Source: Thinopyrum elongatum (lineage: Eukaryota > Streptophyta > Magnoliopsida > Poales > Poaceae). Taken from it: a stretch of DNA of 64,000 nucleotides. Every line of letters begins with the position of its first letter. Position 1 is the stretch's first letter. The stretch is taken from positions 55,470,854 to 55,534,853 of the forward strand of contig CM022302.1 of the NCBI GenBank assembly GCA_011799875.1, written 5' to 3'. Made by a program: the position numbers and the translations under genes. The notes under the pieces were generated by a model. That model was not told the origin of the DNA. It worked only from the letters and a program-made list of their open reading frames with translations, and made no database searches. This document shows positions 44,295 to 57,225 of the stretch, in pieces.

Positions 44295-46463
44295 TGTAGG
44301 AGATATGCCCTAGAGGCAATAATAAATGTTATTATTTATCTCCATGCTCATTATTATGTTTATGTTCCATGCTATAACTGCTGTGGTTCCCGAGCCCGTA
44401 TATCCATAAAGGCTCTGGGGAAAACCCATGTGCACGTGTGGAATAATAAACGGTAAAATGTATTCCTAGTCATGCCTCTAAGACTAGCTCAAGTGTTGCA
44501 TGATAATTATGTTTTCCCAATCATGGGCATGTCTATGCCAGCAACTTTGAGGGCACAATGTTAGAAGAACATTTGTGTTGAATCGACCCGATTGATGTTA
44601 TGCTATGAGATTCATTCGTCACAAGTTAATGGTTAATAACACAGAGATGGTTAACGTTTGCATAATTCCTCAGACCATGAGAGTATCGAGTTTCTTCATG
44701 CTTGATTCATGAACTTTGGGGTTTGTTAAACGTCATCCGTAACTGGATGGCTATTACGGCGGCTTACGGGTTCATGGGAAAGTATATCAAGTAACTTGAT
44801 AGCTCAAGATTGGGATTTGCTCCTCCAACGATGGAGAGATATCTCTGGGCCCTCTCGGTGTTACGGTATCCATCATCGTCTGGCCAGACACTTTGTGATT
44901 TGATCACGGGGATGCCGGAACACGGTAACGAGAAAAGAGAACAATACCGGTAACGAGGTAACTAGCATAGTGGACAAGTTGTTGATCCACGGGAATGCCA
45001 ACATGTCTCACCTCGGATATTTGTAACATATCGCGAAGCAACAGGAATAGCACACGGCAACTGGAGGTTCACTCGAATATTCATTCGTGTGGGTATAGGG
45101 GTCAATATGGGTGTCCACGGCTCCGATGCTGATCATTGATCGGAAAGTGTTCCGGTCATGTCTATACTTCACCGAACCTATAGGCTCACACGCTTAAGGG
45201 TCATCTATCTGTTGAACGCTAGACAGGGAGTCTGAGAGAAAGTCACCGAAAATGTTTCGGAGACAACAGAAGAGTTCCGAGAGAGAGAACACCGAAAGAG
45301 TTTCGGTAAAACCGAAAAGTTGTTTCGGAATATATTATTTGTTCAAAAAGGGTTTCGGCACCGCCTGGAAATTTCCAGAGGATGCCAGAATTGGTCTGGG
45401 AACTTCTGGGAATTTTCGGAGAGAAAAACCGGAAATGTTCCGAAACTGCCGTAACCGCTGTTAATGCTTTCCGCTGATGAAAACCACCGCACCGAAAATG
45501 TTTCGGATCATGCCCAGAATAATTTTAGAGGGTGCCGGAAATGTTCTGGGACCTTCTGGAATTTTTCAGAAAAAGTTTCGCGGAAAACATCTTGTCTCAG
45601 CGCGAGTGGACAAGATCCCACGAATCGGGGGTTGCATGTTTGGTGGCTTTTTGTCTAGGGAGCATGCATGTTTCATGGAGACATGTTGGTGGCTTGTTGG
45701 GCCCCCCCCCCATGGGGAGACAAGGTGTGGGCCGGCCCAAGGGCTGCCATGGTGGTGTCCCCTTGGTGCCCCCCTTGTGTTACCATTATGCCCTTTCATG
45801 TGTGACATGAAGCTTGGGTATTTTGGTATTTCAACATCCCACCCCACCCCTTGCCTTGGCCTATAAAAGGAGGAGAAGGGGCTGCCATTCTCCCCATCCC
45901 TTGCTCTCATACACATGCCAAGATGTTATCTGGCTTCTCTCTCCCTCCCACGAAAAGAGTTTCGTAGAGCCGAAAGGCTGTCTGGGTTCCGGCAGGAACT
46001 AGTTCTGGACGGCGAAGCCCTGCCGGATAGGTGACACCGTATGTGTGCAACTCTGTAGAGAGGTCATAGTTTCGATCTTAGTGCCCGAGGGGCTGTTCGA
46101 GAGTGCCTCCCGAAGGGCTGTCCAAGTGACGGTCCGAGTTCTGTGAGTCCTCCCGAAGGGCTGTCCGAGTGACCGTTCGGGTTTCGAAGGTCCTCCCGAA
46201 GGGCTGTCCGCGACATCGTCCGGTGGACTGTTCGACCGCCTCCCGGAGGGCTGTCCGAAGGGAAGACGAGGGTATACATCCTCGCGGTTGGGAGGTTGTA
46301 AATCCTAGCTGCGGGGATCTGCACCGCCGATCGTCATCGACTCTACTTCCGCTGCGCTACGAGTCGGTAACGAAAATGATCAAACCTTGTATGCAGTCTC
46401 CATAGTGGTCCTGGGCTGGTGCGTAGGGCGGAAATTTTTTGTTTTCTGCTGCGTTACCCTACA
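44295..46463 (+). repeat. LTR1 of compound D
   Basis: 2169 bp. Its 5' part shares variants with LTR2 (ATGCTCATTATTATG start, GATGCTGATC, AAAGTGTTCC). Its 3' part shares variants with LTR3 (GTTCGGGTTTCG, CGTCCGGTGGACTG, GCGTAGGGCGG). The switch lies between about 45600 and 46170. The promoter-proximal part differs from A, B and C, with TATAAAAG at about 45862-45869 and no intact heat-shock trimer. Confidence 0.88.
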
Positions 46464-49400
46464 GTGGCATCATGAGCCGTGCTATGCGTAGATGCAAGTT
46501 GCGATCTAGAATACATAGAGATGTATGGGTGTTGCACAATATAATTAGGTAGTAGATGAGTACTATTACTGAAAATTATTTGTGCGGGTAGCAGATGAAA
46601 TCTGTTACCCGATGTTCTTGTTGCTTGCCTTGAATTTGCGTAGTCCTGATCTTGACAGCATTGTGGAATCTCACAAAGTTCTGGCAATCCGCGATCCTTT
46701 CATGCTGCTCCTGAGTATGCTGATTGACAGATCAACGAAGTGCTAACAGTTCTTTGGGTTCCACTTTAGTTAAAGAAAGATGGATGTTTCGCAGACGAAA
46801 GGGCAATGCAGATATGATCTGCACGGGGGTCATGCGTATGACGAAGTTCAGTATGGGGCTCGAGATTTTATTATCTCATGTTTCATACACCCCGCATTGT
46901 TAATCTAGCGACTTGAATTATCATACTTGATGATGGACGTTGGTAGCTTCGGTTTGTCTCGAAACCTTAGAAGACACGTAAAACAAGTTTTTGCATGAAC
47001 CAATTAGAGGCGTCTAACTTGGTTTTGCAGGAGGGTTTGCATGTGCATATGATGTGGTATAGCAGTGCTCATAATAATTTGATTATGTATGAGATGACTA
47101 TATAATGTAAATTTATTAACATGACCTGCGTGTCATGATTCGGCATGATGGCTGGAGCCATATGATTGCACTTTAATGACCTGCGTGTCAACCTTGTTGT
47201 AATGCATTATTTTATTAGCTATAAAGATAGCAATATTATCTGGTGCATCGACATGGTGGTGGCAATCTTCGCGAAGGTGAACACCGACGCGAATGCCGAA
47301 GACGAAGAAATACAAGACTTCTCCGTCAGAAAGGGCTATACCATATCATGCTATTATGAATTGCCTGAGATGTTTATCCCTTATGATGCACCCTTTTTGA
47401 TTGCGCGGTAGTCGCTTTTATTAGGGTGATCTCTCACAAAAATATCAAGAAGTTAGTGTTCTCCCAAGTGTAGCACCGTCACGGCACCTAACTTTTCGGG
47501 GCATCACATGGACACATGGGTGCGAACGATTAGGGAAGTGTGAGGCGGGTGAGTTGAGACCTCGCAGCAAGATCACTTGGTTGTCTTGACGTTCTGGAGG
47601 AGCGTCCTGAGCTCGGAACACGCCCATCGAAAGATGAACAAGAGTCACATAGAGATGTGATTGGCAAGTTGGCCTACCGATTGCAATTTTCGTCACTTGA
47701 GATGGACACATCCTTGGCGTTGAATTGTAATATGGATCTTGAATCGCTCACAATCAATTATGAGAGATATTGATTTGAGTGGGAGAGCACTGTTGAATTA
47801 ACCTGTTTAATTCTCGGTGCAATTAATTTTGAACAGTGTCTAAAGTGTGATTTGCATAATAGTTGTAGAATAATGGCTCGCGTTTCCACCTTCCCTATTA
47901 AAATTGAATAGCTGTTAAATATCTGGTTAAAACTTTATGGTTGGTAACGTAATGTGAGGATTGTCCTCAAGAGTGCCGAGAAGGACTTTGTCCTATCGCG
48001 TACTTTGGTATTCTCTCGCTTATGCTATGGATCATGTGACTCTCGTCCTTCGATCCAAAAGCTAGAATTCCGTTTCAGTCAAGTGCAATACATTTGCTTC
48101 CATAGACCTGAACTTCGAAAGTTTGGATAGTTATGTGATATTCATGGAATCTGAAAATCATTTTCAGAGACAGACAAAGGCTAAAAGATATGAGATATCC
48201 AAAGCAATGTTTGTTTGCAAACTATTAGTAAAGGAGTTTACTATGCATTAGACTGATAAGAGAGGGATCCAGTAGAACGCCTGTCATATGATGAAAGGTG
48301 AATAAAACAACAACTTAAAGATAATGGAAGTGTCCAAAGGGTGTTAGTGAAACTTTCACGCCTAGGAAGTCCAGGGCTAATGCCACTCTTAAGTTGGGTG
48401 CTTCTGAGAGTAGGAGAAATACTAAAAGTTAAACTGTTAGAAGTATAAAGGCAAAAAGAGAGAAGACTGGAATATCTAGCTCAAGTATGAATGTCATACA
48501 AGTTTTTGATGTATAGAAGGCTGGTCAAAGATATAGTTCTTGGGAATTATGATTAAATTGTTAATCACTAATTCTTGGGTATTGTGAGTTAATCACAAAT
48601 ATACCCGCTCGATTGCATTCTGTTGCAACTCGATGTAAGAACTACTATGGCCTGAAAGACTAGCCAAGAATGAGGTTTTGGTATACACAGGGAACATAGT
48701 AAAATGTTACTATACCTTCCATCGGTGTATTACCGTCTGTATTTATTTTCATAATTCATTTAGAGTTTCACAAACTCTAGCCCATTGCATAAGGTATCTT
48801 GCAAGAAGGTTGTTCATAAGAGAACTTTTGATGTTCGAAGTTATGAATAACATAAGGGCCATACTTTCATTGAGAATGAGATGTATGTTATGAATAATGA
48901 TATTAATATATTACCTCTGGATTTACTTTAATAATTCATTTTAGAGTTTCATACACTCTAGCCCATTGCAAAATGTTTTTTGCAAAAGGGTTGTTCATAA
49001 AAGAACAATTGTTGTTCAGTATTATGAATAACATGAAGGGCCATGCTTCCATCCAGATGGGACGTAAATTATGAATATTGATGGTAATATGATACATCCA
49101 TAACACTGACGCTAAATGTCGCAAGACTAAAAGAATACCACACAAGTGTGGCACTGCATTTGGTCACATTGGAGAAACCCGCATGGAAAATTCCATTATG
49201 ATGGATTTTGAAGTCATTTGATTTTGAATCATCTGACACTTGCAACTTTTCTCCGAAAAGTGAAGTGACTAAAATACCGTTCACAGGCCATAAGGAACGA
49301 ACAAAGAACGTATTGGTGATCATGCATCATGATGTATGTAGTCCAATAAATGTTGTTGCAAGTAGTGGATTTATCTATCTTCAGAAATGACTCAAGTAGA

Positions 49401-51799
49401 TATATGGATATTTACTTGATGAGACGTAAGTCTAGATCTTTTGAATTCAGTCAAAAGGTTTTCGACAATGAAGTAGAAGTTATTGTAACAAGAAAATTAT
49501 GTTTCTACAATTGGCTTGCAGAAAGGAATATTTGAGTTACAAGTTTAGCGAATGTCTGATGAGTTGTGAAAGGGGTTTCATAACTTGCACCTCCCGGAAC
49601 ACCACTGCAAGTGGAAAGTCCGTGAAGATGTAATCGAACCATTTATGACATGGTAAGATCAAATATGACATAAATAAATTTGCCATTATCCCTTTTAAAG
49701 TGATGCTTTAGAGACTGCGGCTTTTACACTGAAAAGAGCTCCATCAGGTCTGTTGAAATGACGCCATGGTATGGTACGCCCAACCATGTTGTATCTTTTC
49801 TTAACATTTGGAATATGGGGCTTGTGTAAAAGGTTACAAACCTATTCCAAATCAGACAAGTGCTACTTTGTAGGTTATCCCAAGTAATTGGGTATTCCTC
49901 CCTCACTATACCGAGGCAAATAGGTTTGCCACAAAGAACGGTATGCTTTTTGAAGAAAATGGTTCTTTCAAAAGGTGAGTGGGAGAATAGTGCAACTCGA
50001 CGAGATAAACAGTATCTTCGCCATCAGGTCAAAGGAAAGAGACCTTGGAAGTAATTCCAGAGTTTCCTACTGCGACTGATACGAAAGTCTCTACAATAAA
50101 ATGTATGGACATCGATCGAACTTGCAGCTGAACCACGTGGGCAAGGCTCGTGCAAACCTCTCAGGTGCGCAAACGAGATATTGTTGTTAGAAAACAGTAT
50201 ACCTACGATACACAAGGAAGCGTTGATGGGCCCTGACTCCGGAATTGGCTAAATGCCAATACAATCCGAGATAGTTTCCATATAAGTGATTCAAGATTAA
50301 AACCTTGATACACCTTTCGGAAGACTTAGAGTCTGACGAACATTTATGGAACTATAACTGATACGAATAAAAATGTTTTATCCATAAAGCTCGACTTGTT
50401 GCAATATACAAGTTCAAGGAGTTGACTACGATGAGGTTGCTTCACCGTAGCGATGCTTAAAGTCGGTTCGGGTTGAACTAGCAATTAATACATATTTCAT
50501 ATCATGAGATATAAAACAATGGAAGACAAAAGGATTTCCATCTGATGGAAATGAAACCAAGGACTTGCATGTGTTACAGTCCAAGGTATTTTGTCAATCC
50601 AGAGGATGCTAGTAAGGGTGCAAACTTCAGAGTTCCAGCGATGGACAGAAGAGAGCAAAGTGGAGTTGGAATCTTCATGTTTTGATGAAATGGTCAAAGG
50701 AGTTTTGACTTCATCAATGGATAACGAAGATGCTTATAATTCAAGAAAGTAAGTGGGAGCATAATAATATTTCTAAAAACCTTGTGTGCTTGACACATTG
50801 GTAATTGGAATTAAATTTCTTGACACGAATTAGGACTTCATTTGGAAATAGTTTTTCAATGAAGTGCTTGGGCTAAATAGCCTTTATATTAGGCATGATG
50901 ATCTATGGAGATAGATTTACCTAATAGGGCTGAGCAAAGATACATATTGACAAGATGCTAAAACCTTTTAGCATTAAAAATGTCAAGGAGTGATTCTTGC
51001 CGAAGTCACGTGGAAAGAGTTTTTGCAAGACTCGGTGTCCCAAAACACTGATGAGCAAAATACATGATGGAGATTCCATACACTCTTGTGTTTGGATTAA
51101 TCATGTATTCCATGGTATGTAAAAACAACCAGATATGTCCAATACTCCCAAAGTTGTTGCGAGTATAGATACCAAAGTGATCAAAAGTACTAATCATGGG
51201 ACAACAGTGAAAAAGGGTCATTGAGTACTATAGTAGCACTGATGACATGTTTTCTCGCAAGCGGAGATCATGAAGAGTTCGTTGTAAAAGGTTACATCGA
51301 TACAGTCTTCAGCCATGCTCGAAGCGATTTTCGATTTAAGTTAAGGGTTTTGTGTAACACACAATGTGGTGGCACAGTTATTTGGAAAAGGTTTCCAAAC
51401 AAATTACTGTGGCGAATTCTATAATAGAGGCTAAGTATGTTACCGCTTTCGAAGCGACAAAGAAAATGTTGAATCATATAGTTCATTCATGAACTTGGTA
51501 TGGTTCCAAGATGGCTTTTGTCAATGGGACACTACTGCAGGTAGTTGCTCCATAACTCAGTCTGAGGAATCCAGGTTCGACCTGTGATTCACATACATAC
51601 AAAGCCAAGTCCACACAAAATATGAATTTTGTGAAAGCGTAAAAACGCGAGGATACGCAAAGATACACACGGAGCTGAAGTCGTCAGATCCGTTGGACAT
51701 CAGGCTATACCACATGTGAAGCATATTTACACCGGTGTGCCACAGGTGTAAAGTGCATTAGCATTAACTAGATTATTGACTCTAGTGCAAGTGGGAGTC
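46464..51799 (+). other. First internal domain of compound D
   Basis: 5336 bp, primer site after one base. The early part has the longer CTTTCATGCTGCTCCTGAGTA version shared with C, not the shorter one of A and B. The small open frame is at 47166-47411 (81 codons). The integrase relic at 49350-49535 reads NDSSRYMDIYLMRRKSRSFE, and a frameshifted RNase H relic lies at 51221-51424. No intact gag or pol. Confidence 0.75.
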
Positions 51800-53970
51800 T
51801 GTAGGAGATATGCCCTAGAGGCAATAAAAAATGTTATTATTTATCTCCATGCTCATTATTATGTTTATGTTCCATGCTATAACTGCTGTGGTTCCCGAGC
51901 CCGTATATCCATAAAGGCTCTGGGGAAAACCCATGTGCACGTGTGGAATAATAAACGGTAAAATGTCTTCCTAGTCATGCCTCTAAGACTAGCTCAAGTG
52001 TTGCATGATGATTATGTTTTCCCAATCATGGGCATGTCTATGCCAGCAACTTTGAGGGCACAATGTTAGAAGAACATTTGTGTTGAATCGACCCGATTGA
52101 TGTTATGCTATGAGATTCATTCGTCACAAGTTAATGGTTAATAACACAGAGATGGTTAACGTTTGCATAATTCCTCAGACCATGAGAGTATCTAGTTTCT
52201 TCATGCTTGATTCATGAACTTTGGGGTTTGTTAAACGTCATCCGTAACTGGATGGCTATTACGGCGGCTTACGGGTTCATGGGAAAGTATGTCAAGTAAC
52301 TTGATAGCTCAAGATTGGGATTTGCTCCTCCAACGATGGAGAGATATCTCTGGGCCCTCTCGGTGTTACAGTATCCATCATCGTCTGGCCAGACACTTTA
52401 TGATTTGATCACGGGGATGCCGGAACACGGTAACGAGAAAAGAGAACAATACCGGTAACGAGGTAACTAGCATAGTGGACAAGTTGTTGATCCACGGGAA
52501 TGCCAACATGTCTCACCTCGGGTATTTGTAACATATCGCGAAGCAACAGGAATAGCACACGGCAACTGGAGGTTCACTCGAATATTCATTCGTGTGGGTA
52601 TAGGGGTCAATATGGGTGTCCACGGCTCCGATGCTGATCATTGATCGGAAAGTGTTCCGGTCATGTCTATACTTCACCGAACCTATAGGGTCACACGCTT
52701 GAGGGTCATCTATCTGTTGAACGCTAGACAGGGAGTCTGAGAGAAAGTCACCGAAAATGTTTCGGAGACAACGGAAGAGTTCCGAGAGAGAGAACACCGA
52801 AAGAGTTTCGGTAAAACCGAAAAGTTGTTTCGGAATATATTATTTGGTCAAAAAGGGTTTTGACACCGCCTGGAAATTTTCAGAGGATGCCAGAATTGGT
52901 CTAGGAACTTCTGGGAATTTTCGGAGAGAAAAACCGGAAATGTTCCGAAACTGCCGTAACCGCTGTTAATGCTTTCCGCTGATGAAAACCACCGCACCGA
53001 AAATGTTTCGGATCATGCCCAGAATAATTTTAGAGGGTGCCGGAAATGTTCTGGGACCTTCTGGAATTTTTCAGAAAAAGTTTCGCGGAAAACATCTTGT
53101 CTCAGCGCGAGGGGACAAGATCCCACGAATCGGGGGTTGCATGTTTGGTGGCTTTTTGTCTAGGGAGCATGCATGTTTCATGGAGACATGTTGGTGGCTT
53201 GTTGGGCCCCCCCCCCCCATGGGGAGACAAGGTGTGGGCCGGCCCAAGGGCTGCCATGGTGGTGTCCCCTTGGTGCCCCCCTTGTGTTACCATTATGCCC
53301 TTTCATGTGTGACATGAAGCTTGGGTATTTTGGTATTTCAACATCCCACCCCACCCCTTGCCTTGGCCTATAAAAGGAGGAGAAGGGGCTGCCATTCTCC
53401 CCATCCCTTGCTCTCATACACATGCCAAGATGTTATCTGGCTTCTCTCTCCCTCCCACGAACAGAGTTTCGTAGAGCCGAAAGGCTGTCTGGGTTCCGGC
53501 AGGAACTAGTTCTGGACGGCGAAGCCCTGCCGGATAGGTGACACCGTATGTGTGCAACTCTGTAGAGAGGTCGTAGTTTCGATCTTAGTGCCCGAGGGGC
53601 TGTTCGAGAGTGCCTCCCGAAGGGCTGTCCAAGTGACGGTCCGAGTTCTGTGAGTCCTCCCGAAGGGCTGTCCGAGTGACCATTCGAGTTTCGAAGGTCC
53701 TCCCGAAGGGCTGTCCGCGACATCGTCCGGGGGACTGTTCGACCGCCTCCCGGAGGGCTGTCCGAAGGGAAGACGAGGGTATACATCCTCACGGTTGGGA
53801 GGTTGTAAATCCTAGCTGCGGGGATCTGCACCGCCGATCGTCATCGACTCTACTTCCGCTGCGCTACGAGTCGGTAACGAAAATGATCAAACCTTGTATG
53901 CAGTCTCCATAGTGGTCCTGGGCTGGTGCGTAGGTCGGAATTTTTTTGTTTTTTGCTGCGTTACCCTACA
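51800..53970 (+). repeat. LTR2 of compound D
   Basis: 2171 bp, preceded by the usual AAGTGGGAGTC polypurine tract and followed by a primer site, so it serves as a 3' LTR on the left and a 5' LTR on the right. It differs from LTR1 by about 25 substitutions by eye, plus a longer C run near 53206. Confidence 0.88.
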
Positions 53971-54622
53971 GTGGCATCATGAGCCGTGCTATGCGTAGAT
54001 GCAGGTTGCGATCTAGAATACATAGAGATGTATGGGTGTTGCACAATATAATTAGGTAGTAGATGAGTTCTATTACTGAAAATTATTTGTGCGGGTAGCA
54101 GATGAAATCTGTTACCCGATGTTCTTGTTGCTTCCCTGGAATTTGCATATTTCTGATCTTGATAACAGTATGGTGGAGTTTCAAAGTTCTGGCAATCCGC
54201 GATCCTGATTGATCAACGAAGTGCTAACAGTTCATTGAATTCCACCGTAGTTAAAAGGAAAGATGAAATTTCGCAGACAAAAGGGCAATGCAGATATGAT
54301 CTGCACGGGGGTCATGCGTATGACGAAGTTTAGTATGGGGCTCGAGATTTTATTATCTCGGTTTTCATACACCCTGGAAAGTTAATCTAGCGACTTGAAT
54401 TATCATACTTGATGATGGACGTTGGTAGTTTCGGTTTGTTTCGAAACCTTAGAAGCCACGTAAAACAAGTTTTTGCATGAACCGATTAGAGGCGTCTAAC
54501 TTGGTTTTGCAGGAGGGTTTGCATGTGCATATGATTTGGTATAGCAGTGCTCATAATAATTTGATTATGTATGAGATGACTATATAATGTAAATTTATTA
54601 ACATGACCTGCGTGTCATGATT
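53971..54622 (+). other. Second, truncated internal piece of compound D
   Basis: It begins with primer site TGGCATCATGAGCC. Its first 400 bp match the A/B type (short CGATCCTGATTGATCAACG, CATACACCCTGGAAAG). The last part resembles C and D (GCATATGATTTGG, AAATTTATTAAC). It ends abruptly at TGTCATGATT, where full internal domains continue CGGCATGATGG. Confidence 0.8.
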
Positions 54623-56796
54623 TGTAGGAGATATGCCCTAGAGGCAATAATAAATGTTATTAATTATCTCCCTGTTCATAATTAAGTTTATATTCCATGC
54701 TATAACTGCTATGGTTCCCGAGCCCGTATATCCATAAAGGCTCTGGGGAAAACCCATGTGCACGTGTGGTATAATAAACGGTAAAATGTATTCCTAGTCG
54801 TGCCTCTAAGACTAGCTCAAGTGTTGCATGATGATTATGTTTTCCCAATCATGGGCATGTCTATGCCAGCAACTTTGAGGGCACAATGTCAGGAAGGACA
54901 TTTGTGTTGAAACGACCCGAATTGATGTTATGCTATGAGATACATTCGTCATGAGTTAATGGTTAATAACACAGAGATAGTTAACGTTTGCATGATTCCT
55001 CAGACCATGAGAGTATCGAGTTTCTTCATGCTTGATTCATGAACTTTGGGGTTTGTTAAACGTCATCCGTAAATGGATGGCTATTACGGCGGCTTACGGG
55101 TTCATGGGAAAGTATGTCAAGTAACTTGATAGCTCAAGATTGGGATTTGCTCCTCCGACGATGGAGAGATATCTCTGGGCCCTCTCGGTGTTACGGTATC
55201 CATCATCGTCTGGCCAGACACTTTGTGATTTGATCACGGGGATGCTGGAACATGGTAACGAGAAAAGAGAACAATACCGGTAACGAGGTAACTAGCATAG
55301 TGGACAAGTTGTTGATCCACGGGAATGCCAACATGTCTCACCTCGGGTATTTGTAAACGTATCGCGAAGCAACAGGAATAGCACACGACAACTGGAGGTT
55401 CACTCGAATATTTATTCGTGTGGGTATAGGGGTCAATATGGGTGTCCACGGCTCCGATGTTGATCATTGATCGGAAAGAGTTCCGGTCATGTCTATACTT
55501 CACCGAACCTATAGGGTCACACGCTTAAGGGTCATCTATCTGTTGAACGCTAGACAGGGAGTCTGAGAGAAAGTCACCGAAAATGTTTCGGAGACAACGG
55601 AAGAGTTTCGAGAGAGAGAACACCGAAAGAGTTTCGGTAAAACCGAAAAGTTGTTTCGGAATATATTATTTGGTCAAAAAGGGTTTCGGCACCGCCTGGA
55701 AATTTTCAGAGGATGCCAGAATTGGTCTGGGAACTTCTGGGAATTTTCGGAGAGAAAAACCGGAAATGTTCCGAAACTGCCGTAACCGCTGTTAATGCTT
55801 TCCGCTGATGAAAACCACCGCACCGAAAATGTTTCGGATCATGCCCAGAATAATTTTAGAGGGTGCCGGAAATGTTCTGGGACCTTCTGGAATTTTTCAG
55901 AAAAAGTTTCGCGGAATACATCTTGTCTCAGCGCGAGGGGACAAGATCCCACGAATCGGGGGTTGCATGTTTGGTGGCTTTTTGTCTAGGGAGCATGCAT
56001 GTTTCATGGAGACATGTTGGTGGCTTGTTGGGGGGGCCCCCCCATGGGGGAGACAAGGTGTGGGCCGGCCCAAGGGCTGCCATGGTGGTGTCCCCTTGGT
56101 GCCCCCCTTGTGTTACCATTATGCCCTTTCATGTGTGACATGAAGCTTGGGTATTTTGGTATTTCAACATCCCACCCCACCCCTTGCCTTGGCCTATAAA
56201 AGGAGGAGAAGGGGCTGCCATTCTCCCCATCCCTTGCTCTCATACACATGCCAAGATGTTATCTGGCTTCTCTCTCCCTCCCACGAAAAGAGTTTCGTAG
56301 AGCCGAAAGGCTGTCTGGGTTCCGGCAGGAACTAGTTCTGGACGGCGAAGCCCTGCCGGATAGGTGACACCGTATGTGTGCAACTCTGTAGAGAGGTCGT
56401 AGTTTCGATCTTAGTGCCCGAGGGGCTGTTCGAGAGTGCCTCCCGAAGGGCTGTCCAAGTGACGGTCCGAGTTCTGTGAGTCCTCCCGAAGGGCTGTCCG
56501 AGTGACCGTTCGGGTTTCGAAGGTCCTCCCGAAGGGCTGTCCACGACATCGTCCGGTGGACTGTTCGACCGCCTCCCGGAGGGCTGTCCGAAGGGAAGAC
56601 GAGGGTATACATCCTCGCGGTTGGGAGGTTGTAAATCCTAGCTGCGGGAATCTGCACCGCCGATCGTCATCGACTCTACTTCCGCTGCGCTACGAGTCGG
56701 TAACGAAAATGATCAAACCTTGTATGCAGTCTCCATAGTGGTCCTGGGCTGGTGCGTAGGGCGGAAATTTTTTGTTTTCTGCTGCGTTACCCTACA
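54623..56796 (+). repeat. LTR3 of compound D
   Basis: 2174 bp, beginning TGTAGGAGATATGCCC without a preceding polypurine tract and ending GCGTTACCCTACA next to the GACAC copy. It has a G7C7-type run near 56030 instead of the plain C run of LTR1 and LTR2. Confidence 0.88.
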
Positions 56797-56801
56797 GACA
56801 C

Positions 56802-57225
56802 CGTATGTGTGCAACTCTGTAGAGAGGTCGTAGTTTCGATCTTTGTGCCCGAGGGGCTGTTTTTAGAGTGCCTCCCGAAGGGCTGTCCAAGTGACGGTCC
56901 GAGTTCTGTGAGTCCTCCCGAAGGGCTGTCCGAGTGACCGTCCGAGTTTCGAAGGTCCTCCCGAAGGGCTGTCTGCGACACCGTTCGGGGGACTGACCGA
57001 CCGCCTCCCGGAGGGCTGTCCGGGGGCGGATGAGGGTATAAATCCTCGCGGTTGGGAGGTTGTAAATCCTAGCTGCGGGGATCTGCACTGCCGATCGTCA
57101 TCGACTCTACTTCCGCTGCGCTACGAGTCGGTAACGAAAAAGATCAAACCTTGTATGCAGTCTCCATAGTGGTCCTGGGCTGGTGCGTAGGACGGAAATT
57201 TTTTGTTCTGCTGTGTTACCCTACA
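56802..57225 (+). repeat. 5' LTR of element C, second part
   Basis: It resumes C's LTR after D: CGTATGTGTGCAACTC through the leader repeat (four units) to GTGTTACCCTACA. Confidence 0.88.

Larger units (their letters stand above)
44295..56796 (+). mobile_element. Element D: compound TGTAGGAG-family element with three LTRs
   Basis: The order is LTR1 44295-46463, internal 46464-51799, LTR2 51800-53970, partial internal 53971-54622, LTR3 54623-56796. The whole is flanked by GACAC at 44290-44294 and 56797-56801. The second internal piece keeps the primer site and about 650 bp, then stops at TGTCATGATT directly against LTR3. The outer duplication and the third LTR suggest recombination between related elements producing an LTR-internal-LTR-internal-LTR chain, followed by deletion of most of the second internal domain. 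It is nested in the LTR of its relative C. Confidence 0.9.

Noticed and set aside
54623..56796. LTR3 as an independent solo LTR inserted in the internal domain
   Set aside because: A solo LTR would have its own target duplication and internal sequence on both sides. Here the right side is C's LTR with the GACAC copy belonging to LTR1's left edge.
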